DNA of 5,703 nt from Propionibacteriaceae bacterium (GCA_031260385.1 JAIRKB010000191.1:1-5703); one strand, 5' to 3'; positions 1 to 5,287 are shown, numbered from the stretch's first letter. A program made the numbers and translations. Notes: a model not told the origin generated them from the letters alone.

Positions 1-39
1 CTCCTTGACAAGACGCCGGATCAACGCCCAATCCTGCAT
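1..39 (-). CDS. istA: IS21-family transposase IstA, N-terminal fragment (cut by window edge)
   Basis: Only the first 13 codons are inside the window: MQDWALIRRLVKE. This matches the typical start of IS21-family IstA proteins, a W-x-x-I-R-x-L segment leading into an N-terminal helix-turn-helix that binds the element ends. IstA is the DDE transposase that works with the AAA+ helper IstB. A purine-rich ribosome site (GGAAAGG, minus strand, about 49-55) lies upstream of the ATG at 39-37. An in-frame GTG at 48-46 is an alternative start but would overlap that site. Integrity of the gene cannot be judged from this fragment. Confidence 0.6.
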   Translation of the reverse strand, partial: MQDWALIRRLVKE

Positions 40-67
40 AGAAATCACCTTTCCAATTCTGGTCAGG

Positions 68-109
68 TGGCCTAATTTTCGAGCGTCGTTTTGGCCTAAT
101 TTTCAAGCG
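68..109. repeat. Two 18-bp direct repeats in the IS21 terminus
   Basis: TGGCCTAATTTTCGAGCG at 68-85 and TGGCCTAATTTTCAAGCG at 92-109 differ at one base and are spaced 24 bp start to start. They lie between istA and the presumed IS end, where IS21-family elements carry their transposase-binding repeats. I saw no convincing third copy closer to istA inside the window. Confidence 0.8.
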
Positions 110-118
110 GCGCCGACA

Positions 119-330
119 AGCCCGTGGGGCAACAACTCACCCCTTCCCATGCCCCCCATACCACTCAGCCTCCCAAGCAGCATGACTCTCCGACAGGATA
201 TCCCAGAGCCGCAGCAGCCGATCGCATGGGATGGACACGGGGACTGGTTCTGTTTGGCGCACTTGCTCTGCATGTTCCCCCCCTTCTTCGCTAAGATTAC
301 CTATAGCTTTTCACCAGGGAGGGATATCTG
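119..330. other. Gene-free stretch between the IS end and the first plus-strand gene
   Basis: These 212 nt show no ORF I believe in; the open frames here are short and low in complexity. The stretch contains C-rich runs (for example a run of C at 277-283). Close to the next gene it becomes more AT-rich, with possible -10 boxes TAAGAT (292-297) and TATAGC (302-307), neither with a good -35 at the right distance. The ribosome site AGGGAGGG (316-323) belongs to the gene at 331. The promoter of that gene is presumably here, but I cannot fix it, and the nearby IS could also supply outward transcription. Confidence 0.5.
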
Positions 331-1392
331 ATGACGGCTCCAACACACCCCGACGATACCCATGGTGGATTACCAGACTTCCTACCTCACCAACCGTTGC
401 CAACCCCGACCTTCCCTGTCCATGCAAACCCACCCAACCTTCCCACTCGCCCACGGACCCATACCGGGGTAATAGTCTCAGTTGCTCTGCTAGGAGCAGC
501 CCTACTCGGTGGGGCCCTTGGCTGGGGCCTCGGCGTTTTTCCGCTGCCGCAGTTCACCGACCCCAGACCGACCGACGACCCCGGACAGACCAGCGACCCC
601 ACCTCAACCGACTTCTACATCATCGGCCAGGATCAGGTTCCGTCGGTCAAGCTGGTAATCGGTGAGACCCCCCAGATCATCGACGACATCACCTCCCAGA
701 GCAGTTCAGTGACAACCCGGGTCATCACCTTTCTAGCTCCCGCCGGTAGCCCAAGCCAGGACATGGAGGAGTATGTTAACTACCTCTGCGACCACGACGG
801 CTTCGAGATTTGGGCCACTAATCTCAGTCACGCCGCGCACGGCTGGGCTGAGGCTCAGCGAAACTCCGTAGAAGTCGGGCAGATCATCTACTTGAGGATC
901 GACACCCGCGATCGCGGTTACACCCTAACTTTCACCAAAGAACCGGCTGACCCAGCGTCAACCCCGTCTGACCAAAGTCCACGCCATGGGATCGGCGATA
1001 TCGTACCCCAACCCGGGTGGGAGCCGTTTGCGGGAATCCCCTCCCAGATCTACATCCATGAGGATCCTGACCATGAGGACCAAGACCAGATCACGGTCCT
1101 GACCGAGAGGATGCCCCGCGAGACCACCCTTGATGAGTACATCCAACCGTACGGCACTGGCACGATTCCCCGATCGGAATGGGACGGCCCTCACACCCTC
1201 ACCCTTGCCGGAATGGATGCCCGGATGCTCGGTCGCCCCGACAACTTCAGTGGCTACCCCCGCTACGTCACCCTCGTCTACATCACCAACGGCACCGACC
1301 TCTACACCATCCACATAAACACCTGCGCCAAAAGACGCGAAGCCTACTGGCCAGCCATAGAAACAATGATCCAGTCCTTCAAAGTCATCTAG
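331..1392 (+). CDS. Single-pass membrane protein with a PsbP/LpqN-like C-terminal domain
   Basis: This is a 353-residue protein. The ATG at 331 is preceded by AGGGAGGG (316-323) at a good 7-nt distance. Residues 1-45 are Pro-rich and presumably cytoplasmic. Residues about 47-70 form one hydrophobic membrane segment rich in Ala, Leu and Gly. A Pro/Asp/Thr-rich spacer (about 72-95) leads to the exported part. Residues about 103-205 look like one folded region (mixed beta and alpha, with a single Cys at 153), which I do not recognise. Residues about 225-353 resemble the Mog1p/PsbP/LpqN-like fold: the end TNGTDLYTI, then Y/W-x-P-x-I-E-x-M-I-Q-S-F-K-V, is the usual closing strand and helix of that family. 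No catalytic residues are evident, so the role is unknown, perhaps an envelope or ligand-binding protein. The fold call rests on the C-terminal pattern only. Confidence 0.8.
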   Translation: MTAPTHPDDTHGGLPDFLPHQPLPTPTFPVHANPPNLPTRPRTHTGVIVSVALLGAALLGGALGWGLGVFPLPQFTDPRPTDDPGQTSDPTSTDFYIIGQDQVPSVKLVIGETPQIIDDITSQSSSVTTRVITFLAPAGSPSQDMEEYVNYLCDHDGFEIWATNLSHAAHGWAEAQRNSVEVGQIIYLRIDTRDRGYTLTFTKEPADPASTPSDQSPRHGIGDIVPQPGWEPFAGIPSQIYIHEDPDHEDQDQITVLTERMPRETTLDEYIQPYGTGTIPRSEWDGPHTLTLAGMDARMLGRPDNFSGYPRYVTLVYITNGTDLYTIHINTCAKRREAYWPAIETMIQSFKVI

Positions 1393-1427
1393 GTGGGACG
1401 CGGGGTGGGACGCGGGGTCGGATCCGG
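1392..1427 (+). repeat. Three tandem 12-bp units immediately after the stop codon
   Basis: GGTGGGACGCGG occurs twice in tandem (1392-1403 and 1404-1415). A diverged third copy, GGTCGGATCCGG (1416-1427), matches at 9 of 12 positions. The array begins on the last base of the stop codon of the upstream gene. Its G runs (1395-1397, 1402-1405, 1407-1409, 1414-1417) satisfy the usual G-quadruplex pattern with loops of 4, 1 and 4 nt. GGGAC (1407-1411) can also pair with GTCCC (1429-1433). It might act as a weak terminator or RNA structure, but it has no T-run. Confidence 0.75.
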
Positions 1428-1448
1428 TGTCCCCCATCTGCTGAAACA

Positions 1449-1517
1449 TGTGTAGGATGCGTACTACAAATCGTGTATGCTGCTTATTGTAATTTGTGTA
1501 AGGTGCGCATTGGAGGC
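1449..1517 (+). promoter_or_regulatory. Three direct-repeat boxes at exact 23-bp spacing upstream of the ATPase gene
   Basis: TGTGTAGGATGC (1449-1460), CGTGTATGCTGC (1472-1483) and TGTGTAAGGTGC (1495-1506) share the consensus nGTGTAnGnTGC, with starts exactly 23 bp apart. In the 23-bp register, A at unit position 15, T at 17 and A at 20 are also shared. The third unit runs into the ribosome site of the ATPase gene (GGAGG, 1512-1516). A weak -10 candidate, TGTAAT (1488-1493), sits between the second and third boxes without a clear -35. The layout suggests operator boxes bound by a protein on successive helical turns. The regulator is unknown. Confidence 0.6.
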
Positions 1518-1520
1518 TTG

Positions 1521-2774
1521 ATGAGGTACCTACCGAGACTGGCTGACGCTACACTAACGGCGAATCTTGCTGCGCTTGGTGCCGTTTTGATCGAAGGGAT
1601 TCGCGGGTGTGGGAAAACTGAGACCGCTCGCCAGATTGCGCGTAGCGAGGTTCGTCTAGATGTTGATGAGGATGCGGCTCGCTTGGCAGAACTTGACCCG
1701 TTCCTGGTGCTAGATGGTGACACTCCACGACTAATTGACGAGTGGCAGCGCGCTACGAAGGTCTGGGATGCTGTGCGCCGTACGGTTGATGACCGTCGGT
1801 CTCGCGGCCAGTTCATTCTCACCGGGTCGGCAACCCCAGATGACACCGTGCAGCGCCATTCCGGAGCCGGCCGGTTTGCCGTCATGGAAATGCGCACAAT
1901 GACATTGGCGGAGAAGCAGGCCACGACTCCAACGGTGTCGTTTCAAGCCCTGCTGACTGGCCAGGCAGTGGAACCGGCGCTATGCGAGTTGAACCTGACG
2001 GATTATTTTCACCATATCGTTGTTGGCGGCTGGCCAGACATTGTCGGTTCTACCGAAGACACTGCTCGTCGGTTCCTTGACGGCTATCTTGCGACCACGA
2101 TCGATCGTGACCTTCCTCGGGTCTCGGGTAGGCGCCGAAATCCGGCATTGGTACGCCGGTTTCTTCATGCCTATGCCCAGCAGACCGCCCAACCGACGAT
2201 GCTCACAACGATCGCCTCTCATGCTGGCAGTGCCGAGGAAACCAAATCCGCTGGTCCCAATCGCGGCACCCTAGCCACCTACCGTGAAGCCCTCGAACGA
2301 ATGCGAGTTATCGACGACCTTCCTGGTTGGGAACCTCCAGCCCGCGCCGTCGCCCGCTTCACAACCACTCCGAAACGCCACCTAGGAGACCCTGCCCTCG
2401 CCGCCAATCTACTGGGCCTAAACAGCACCGGTCTAAGAAACGACCTAGCAACCGCTGGTCTACTGTTCGAGTCCCTAGCCGTTCACGATCTGCGCGCTTA
2501 TGCGGACGCCTGCGGAGCCTGGGCGCTCCACTATCGAACCCAGAGTGGCCGTGAGGAAATAGATTGCATCATTGAGACCGTCACTGGCGATTGGACAGGG
2601 TTCGAAGTGAAACTTGGGACAGAAGCCGCGATCAACGAAGCCGTACGAAAGTTGAAACACATCGAAGGAAGCATGCGTCGCCCCGCAAAAAACCTCGTCG
2701 TAATCACCGCCTCCGGCATTGTGGAATCAAGGAACGACGTCCAAATCGTCCCGCTCGGGGCCCTTGATCTATAG
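1521..2774 (+). CDS. AAA ATPase of the AAA_14/DUF4143 family
   Basis: The protein has 417 residues from the ATG at 1521, chosen because GGAGG (1512-1516) precedes it by 4 nt; the frame stays open further upstream but overlaps the previous gene. The N-terminal P-loop domain has Walker A GIRGCGKT (26-33), Walker B LIDEWQ (71-76), a sensor-like ILTGSA (99-104) and HSGAGR (113-118), where the Arg is the likely finger. The C-terminal DUF4143 part follows from about 185, with a winged-helix-like segment at about 249-271 (LATYREALERMRVIDDL). A PD-(D/E)xK-like end carries E317, D348 (EIDCII) and E362-V-K364 (FEVKLG). All hallmark residues are present at normal family length, so the gene looks intact. 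The cellular role of these predicted ATPases is poorly known; they are common as isolated accessory genes. It converges on the toxin-antitoxin operon and shares the palindrome after its stop. Confidence 0.9.
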   Translation: MRYLPRLADATLTANLAALGAVLIEGIRGCGKTETARQIARSEVRLDVDEDAARLAELDPFLVLDGDTPRLIDEWQRATKVWDAVRRTVDDRRSRGQFILTGSATPDDTVQRHSGAGRFAVMEMRTMTLAEKQATTPTVSFQALLTGQAVEPALCELNLTDYFHHIVVGGWPDIVGSTEDTARRFLDGYLATTIDRDLPRVSGRRRNPALVRRFLHAYAQQTAQPTMLTTIASHAGSAEETKSAGPNRGTLATYREALERMRVIDDLPGWEPPARAVARFTTTPKRHLGDPALAANLLGLNSTGLRNDLATAGLLFESLAVHDLRAYADACGAWALHYRTQSGREEIDCIIETVTGDWTGFEVKLGTEAAINEAVRKLKHIEGSMRRPAKNLVVITASGIVESRNDVQIVPLGALDL

Positions 2775-2779
2775 AGCTC

Positions 2780-2894
2780 GCCAAAGGGGACGGTTCTCAT
2801 TCGGTACCAGAAGGGACGGACCTCAGTGTTTGCCATTGTCAATGGTGTTGTGGTCCGTCCCTATTGGCACTAAAACAGAACCGTCCCCTTTGCC
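2780..2894. repeat. 115-bp imperfect palindrome between convergent genes (REP/MITE-like, probable bidirectional terminator)
   Basis: The 43-nt arms at 2780-2822 and 2852-2894 are inverted copies matching at 35 of 43 positions without gaps. Each arm carries the core GGGACGG twice, in AAAGGGGACGGTTCT at the outer end and AGGGACGGACC at the inner end. The 29-nt centre contains a further small inverted repeat, CCATTG/CAATGG (2833-2838 and 2840-2845). The element starts 5 nt after the ATPase stop and ends 9 nt before the stop of the GNAT gene on the other strand, so it fills the convergent gap and should terminate transcription from both sides. No target duplication is clear; CTC occurs on both sides (2777-2779 and 2897-2899). 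It encodes nothing, so any transposase would have to act in trans. Confidence 0.85.
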
Positions 2895-2903
2895 AACTCA
2901 CCA

Positions 2904-3383
2904 CTACCGCAACGGCAAGAACAGCAAGTCGGCTCGGACTGCGGATCGGCGGAGCCCAGCATGAAGGTAGAACTGCGCCGCACTCTCATCTATCGCCTCA
3001 GCCACCATTGCGCGCGCACCAACAACATCGGCGGCAGTCGTCGCATTGCGAATTGCATGGGCGAGCAGATCGGCTCCAAGACCAGTTCCGCGTGCTACGT
3101 GATCAACGGCGAGCCTGCCAAGTAGTATCACGGATACCGGCTCAGGCGCATTTCGGGCAAGCCAACCACCAGACTCCTTGCGGCTGATCGCCCAGGAAGC
3201 GAGGGAATAGTACCCGACGATCCTGGATGTGTCGGCGTCTAGAGCGACGTAGGTCCGTGAATCACCACGTTCCTCGTTACGGAGAGCTTGATTAGCCAGC
3301 CAGTCGTTCAGGGGGAGGACGCCGCAGTTAAAGTCGGCGACGGGATCGCGCGTGGTGATACGGCGCGGTTCAAGGACATTCAC
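2904..3383 (-). CDS. tacT: GNAT-family acetyltransferase toxin (TacT-like) of a toxin-antitoxin pair
   Basis: The protein has 159 residues, the normal length for TacT/AtaT-type toxins, which acetylate the amino group of aminoacyl-tRNAs and block translation. Typical landmarks are present: FNCGVLPLNDWL (18-29), SRTYVALD (42-49), GYYSLAS (57-63), LGRLAVD (88-94), the acetyl-CoA loop RGTGLG (98-103), and a helix and strand with AMVAEAIDESAAQFY (125-139). Y139 is the expected catalytic Tyr, followed by HAGL and a hydrophobic LLFLPL end. The GTG at 3383 is chosen because it lies 5 nt after the antitoxin stop and gives the usual family N-terminus; an ATG 4 nt further on is out of frame. It is the second gene of the operon, and its stop is 9 nt from the large palindrome. 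The exact tRNA target cannot be told from sequence. Confidence 0.92.
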   Translation of the reverse strand: MNVLEPRRITTRDPVADFNCGVLPLNDWLANQALRNEERGDSRTYVALDADTSRIVGYYSLASWAISRKESGGWLARNAPEPVSVILLGRLAVDHVARGTGLGADLLAHAIRNATTAADVVGARAMVAEAIDESAAQFYLHAGLRRSAVRADLLFLPLR

Positions 3384-3388
3384 GTTGG

Positions 3389-3667
3389 CTACTTGTCCCA
3401 GCGAGTCGTATGAGTCCGCAACTGTGCCATGGCCTCGGTGTCGGGGTCATCAAGAGCGGCAATGAAGTCATCCCACGCCGCAGGGTCAAGTCGGAGTACA
3501 CGGCCTTCGAGCACGTCTTGGCGTGCGGCTCGCACCGCAGCCGACATCACATACTCTGTCAGGCTCGTGCCATTGAGCTCTGCCGCCTCACTGATAAGCG
3601 CCCTATTGGCAGAGGTCATCCGCAGATCAAGGCGCGCGTCGCGCGGAGGAGCAGCAATCACAGACAT
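3389..3667 (-). CDS. tacA: Ribbon-helix-helix antitoxin, DUF1778 (TacA-like)
   Basis: The protein has 92 residues from the ATG at 3667. The N-terminal DNA-binding ribbon is ARLDLRMT (11-18), followed by the two RHH helices ALISEAAELNG and SLTEYVMSAAVRAARQ (about 23-50) with the usual G-T-S turn. The acidic tail LRLDPAAWDDFIAALDDP (58-75) is the segment that DUF1778 antitoxins use to wrap and neutralise the GNAT toxin. Members repress their own operon together with the toxin. I prefer ATG 3667 because a -10 box lies 7 nt before it; the longer frame from TTG at 3703 or ATG at 3676 would begin in or upstream of that promoter. There is no clear ribosome site, which fits a leaderless mRNA. The toxin gene follows after 5 nt, so the two are co-expressed. 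Confidence 0.9.
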   Translation of the reverse strand: MSVIAAPPRDARLDLRMTSANRALISEAAELNGTSLTEYVMSAAVRAARQDVLEGRVLRLDPAAWDDFIAALDDPDTEAMAQLRTHTTRWDK

Positions 3668-3674
3668 ACACCAC

Positions 3675-3703
3675 ATTGTACGGGAATAATCCGTACGGCA
3701 CAA
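3675..3703 (-). promoter_or_regulatory. Predicted promoter and operator of the toxin-antitoxin operon
   Basis: On the minus strand, -10 TACAAT (3680-3675) and a weak -35 TTGTGC (3703-3698) are separated by 17 nt. The -10 ends 7 nt before the ATG at 3667, so the transcript would start at or next to the start codon. The inverted repeat GTACGG (3678-3683) and CCGTAC (3691-3696) spans the spacer and overlaps the -10; CCGTACGG (3691-3698) is itself a palindrome. This is where an RHH antitoxin would be expected to bind to repress the operon. The assignment is from pattern only. Confidence 0.6.
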
Positions 3704-3760
3704 GTGGCAACCGAAACACCGGGACTGTTCCGATGTTCCTGCCCTTCAATAGGCGTGTCA

Positions 3761-4480
3761 CTAAAATGAGCTTGTACGCCGAGCGAGTATGAAACCGTCC
3801 CAGCCTTTCACCCCAACCGTTTGGAGTGCGGTTGCCTCCAGATCGGGGGTCGCGGCAATGATGTCTATCGCGGTGCGTACTCCCTGAACGCGCAGGTCTT
3901 CAGATGCCGAATCTGTAACCTTCCCATCGCGAACAACGTTGTCGAATACGATCACCGCACCAGGACGAGTCAACTTCATGGCGGCGTCAAGGTAGACCGG
4001 GTTGTTTGGCTTGTCCGCGTCGACGAAAACCAGATCAAACGGCTCTACATCAGCGTCAATCAGGCTCTGTGCCAACTCAGATGCTGAGCCGACCAACACC
4101 TTGACGCGTGAGGCCACCCCGGCTCGTTCAAGATTAGTTCGGGCCACTTCAGCGTTGCCTTCATCCAATTCAAGTGTGGTGACGTGGCCGTCTGTGCCGA
4201 CCGCGCGAGCGAACCAGATCGTAGAGTAACCAGCTAGCGTACCGAACTCTAGGACCCGCTTGGCGCCCGCGATCTGCGTAAGCAACGCGAGAAACGCACC
4301 CTGATTTGGTGCCACCTCAGCATTGGGCATAGACGTAGCGACCCCTGACTCGCGCGCACCCACCAACGCGGCATCCTCAGCAACCAATCGAGTAGTGAAG
4401 TAGTCATCTACATCTCGCCAAGCCGTCGCAGATGGATAACGGTTCACGACGGGTGTGGGTCCCGATACATTTTTTCTCAT
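3761..4480 (-). CDS. SAM-dependent O-methyltransferase, family 3 (catechol/caffeoyl-CoA OMT type)
   Basis: The protein has 239 residues from the ATG at 4480. The N-terminal VDDYFTTRLV (24-33) is the helix that caps the active site in this family. The Rossmann core has the SAM-binding motif VLEFGTLAGYSTIWFA (77-92), the acidic strand end TTLELD (101-106; E104 for the ribose), and LVFVDADKPNN (150-160), whose D153 is the expected metal ligand. The next motif, VIVFDNVV (176-183), holds D180 and N181, the other metal ligands. All are present, so a divalent-metal-dependent methyltransferase acting on a catechol-like hydroxyl in the cytoplasm is likely; the real substrate is unknown. The C-terminus KGWDGFILAR is also standard. 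An in-frame TTG at 4486 is a less likely start. The gene stands alone, about 65 nt after the zinc-ribbon gene, with its own likely promoter. Confidence 0.92.
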   Translation of the reverse strand: MRKNVSGPTPVVNRYPSATAWRDVDDYFTTRLVAEDAALVGARESGVATSMPNAEVAPNQGAFLALLTQIAGAKRVLEFGTLAGYSTIWFARAVGTDGHVTTLELDEGNAEVARTNLERAGVASRVKVLVGSASELAQSLIDADVEPFDLVFVDADKPNNPVYLDAAMKLTRPGAVIVFDNVVRDGKVTDSASEDLRVQGVRTAIDIIAATPDLEATALQTVGVKGWDGFILARRTSSF

Positions 4481-4487
4481 ACACAAA

Positions 4488-4493
4488 AGTCTA
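4488..4493 (-). promoter_or_regulatory. Likely -10 box of the O-methyltransferase gene (leaderless type)
   Basis: TAGACT (minus strand, 4493-4488) ends 7 nt before the ATG at 4480, and the region between has no ribosome site. A TAnnnT box at this distance from the start codon is the common pattern of leaderless actinobacterial transcripts. No convincing -35 is seen at 16-18 nt. The spacing is the same as at the antitoxin gene. Confidence 0.45.
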
Positions 4494-4545
4494 TGACGAT
4501 GCCAATAGGGTCACACCTCTAGCGCCCTGATCGGGTGGTTCCAGG

Positions 4546-5220
4546 TTAGCTTTCGCGTAGGAACATCATGTTTCCCCAGGTGAGGATGTTGCCGTTGAGG
4601 TGGAAGTCGCCTTCGATGGTCATGTCGGAGTGGTCTAGCCAACACTTGATGGTGCCCTCGGAATAGTTCCCTGCGATCACCTCGTACTCGCCGGTCCAGG
4701 TTTCGCCGTCGTCCTTCAGGATAGTGAAGCGCCCGTCGGCGGTGAATTCCATGGTACGGAATTGGCCCACCGTCATGATGTTCTTCCACTGGCCCACAAA
4801 GGAGTCTGAGAAGGTGGAGGACTCGGTTGGGGATGGGGTGGCGATCTCGGTTGGGGATGGCGTAGGGGTCTCAACGCTCTCGGTGGTGGTGGGTGCTTGC
4901 GGAGTGGTTGGGCTGGGGACAGGGGTCGCAGTCGGGTTGCTTAACAAGATCACCAAGGCGACGACAAGGCCGATAACAACGACGGCACCGAGGGCAATCC
5001 AGATCCCGATCTTGGATTTCGGCTTCGGCGCTACGGGAGGCGGTGGGTACGGCGGTTGGGCTGGGCCATAGCCGTACGCGGGTGGAGCGAGCGGCACCGG
5101 CGGAGCGGGCGGCATCGGCGGCATCGGCGGAGCGGGCGGCATCGGTGGGCTGACTGGCCCGCACTGGCCGCAGTAGGCGGCGCCTTCTTGAATCGGAACT
5201 CCGCACTTTGGACAGTTCAC
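4546..5220 (-). CDS. Zinc-ribbon, single-pass membrane protein with a small secreted beta domain
   Basis: The protein has 224 residues from the GTG at 5220, chosen because GGAAGGAG lies 6 nt before it and because it places the first Cys pair at residue 3; an ORF start further upstream (5271) would precede that ribosome site. Residues 3-20 form a zinc ribbon, C3-x2-C6 and C17-x2-C20. A Pro-rich stretch (about 23-66, many PPM/PPA units) and the basic KPKSK lead to one membrane segment at 71-94. Outside, a Thr/Ser/Pro linker (about 96-137, with TPSPTE repeated) carries a compact domain (about 140-224). That domain begins GQWKN and has FTADGRFTI, WTGEYEV and LNGNILTW, a lipocalin-like strand pattern seen in small bacterial secreted domains. 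The topology implies an intracellular ribbon and an extracellular sensor or binding domain. The function is unknown. Confidence 0.85.
   Translation of the reverse strand: MNCPKCGVPIQEGAAYCGQCGPVSPPMPPAPPMPPMPPAPPVPLAPPAYGYGPAQPPYPPPPVAPKPKSKIGIWIALGAVVVIGLVVALVILLSNPTATPVPSPTTPQAPTTTESVETPTPSPTEIATPSPTESSTFSDSFVGQWKNIMTVGQFRTMEFTADGRFTILKDDGETWTGEYEVIAGNYSEGTIKCWLDHSDMTIEGDFHLNGNILTWGNMMFLRES
4822..4869 (-). repeat. 24-bp tandem duplication in the Thr/Pro linker coding region
   Basis: Two adjacent 24-bp units (4822-4845 and 4846-4869) match at 20 of 24 positions, and both start with CTCGGTTGGGGATGG. On the coding (minus) strand they encode the repeated TPSPTE segment of the extracellular linker. 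The in-frame unit length means linker length could change without breaking the gene. Confidence 0.75.
5081..5152 (-). repeat. 9-bp tandem array coding for the Pro-rich segment
   Basis: Eight 9-bp modules run head to tail. The 18-bp GGCGGAGCGGGCGGCATC occurs identically at 5099-5116 and 5126-5143, with one extra GGCGGCATC module between them (5117-5125), and a diverged version at 5081-5098 matches at 15 of 18. On the minus strand they encode repeated PPM/PPA triplets in front of the membrane segment. The array is prone to slippage in whole-codon steps. Confidence 0.75.
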
Positions 5221-5287
5221 GACTGACTCCTTCCCCGTAGAGTGACGGTACCCTCCAAGTGTATTGCCCAACGGCGCTCAAAGATAG

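Larger units (their letters stand above)
1..118 (-). mobile_element. Partial IS21-family insertion sequence, right-hand end as seen in this window
   Basis: The minus strand carries the start of an IstA-like transposase (from position 39), so this is the end of the element upstream of istA. Outside the gene lie two near-identical 18-bp direct repeats (68-85 and 92-109). Multiple repeated sites of this kind at the termini are typical of IS21-family elements, where they bind the transposase. The minus-strand sequence starting at 118 reads TGTCGGCGCC, which fits the 5'-TG...CA-3' ends of the family, so I place the boundary at 118. The rest of the element, including istB and the other end, lies outside the window, so the target duplication cannot be checked. 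The family call rests on only 13 codons plus the repeat layout. Confidence 0.65.

Noticed and set aside
44..67. Third copy of the IS21 terminal repeat
   Set aside because: At the expected 24-bp register the match is no better than chance; TTTCCAATTCTGG only loosely resembles the repeat.
958..1449. 163-residue minus-strand ORF opposite the membrane-protein gene
   Set aside because: It lies antisense to a well-supported gene, is compositionally a shadow (Gly/Val/Asp-rich), and has no recognisable motif.
1449..1517. Reading the three 23-bp-spaced boxes as a CRISPR array
   Set aside because: The conserved boxes are only 12 bp and imperfect, with 11-nt gaps; far too short for repeats and spacers, and no cas genes are present.
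1179..1520. In-frame upstream extension of the ATPase ORF
   Set aside because: The extension overlaps the membrane-protein gene in another frame, is low-complexity (His/Pro/Arg-rich), and the ATG at 1521 has a clear ribosome site and the normal family N-terminus.
1484..1924. 146-residue minus-strand ORF opposite the ATPase gene
   Set aside because: It is antisense to the Walker A and B region, which is clearly real; the Ser/Arg-rich translation is a shadow.
3668..3703. Longer antitoxin starting at TTG 3703 or ATG 3676
   Set aside because: The added residues (MCRTDYSRTMWC) do not fit the RHH family, and both starts lie within the predicted promoter.
3712..3732. Hairpin CGAAACA/TGTTCCG as terminator of the O-methyltransferase gene
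   Set aside because: The stem is 7 bp with one mismatch and no T-run on the minus strand; too weak to call.
4500..4505. TTGGCA as -35 of the O-methyltransferase promoter
   Set aside because: It is a good hexamer on the minus strand, but only 6 nt from the -10 candidate, which is incompatible with a sigma-70-type promoter.
5221..5271. Longer zinc-ribbon protein starting at 5271
   Set aside because: The ribosome site GGAAGGAG lies inside this stretch and serves the GTG at 5220; the extra residues have no family support.
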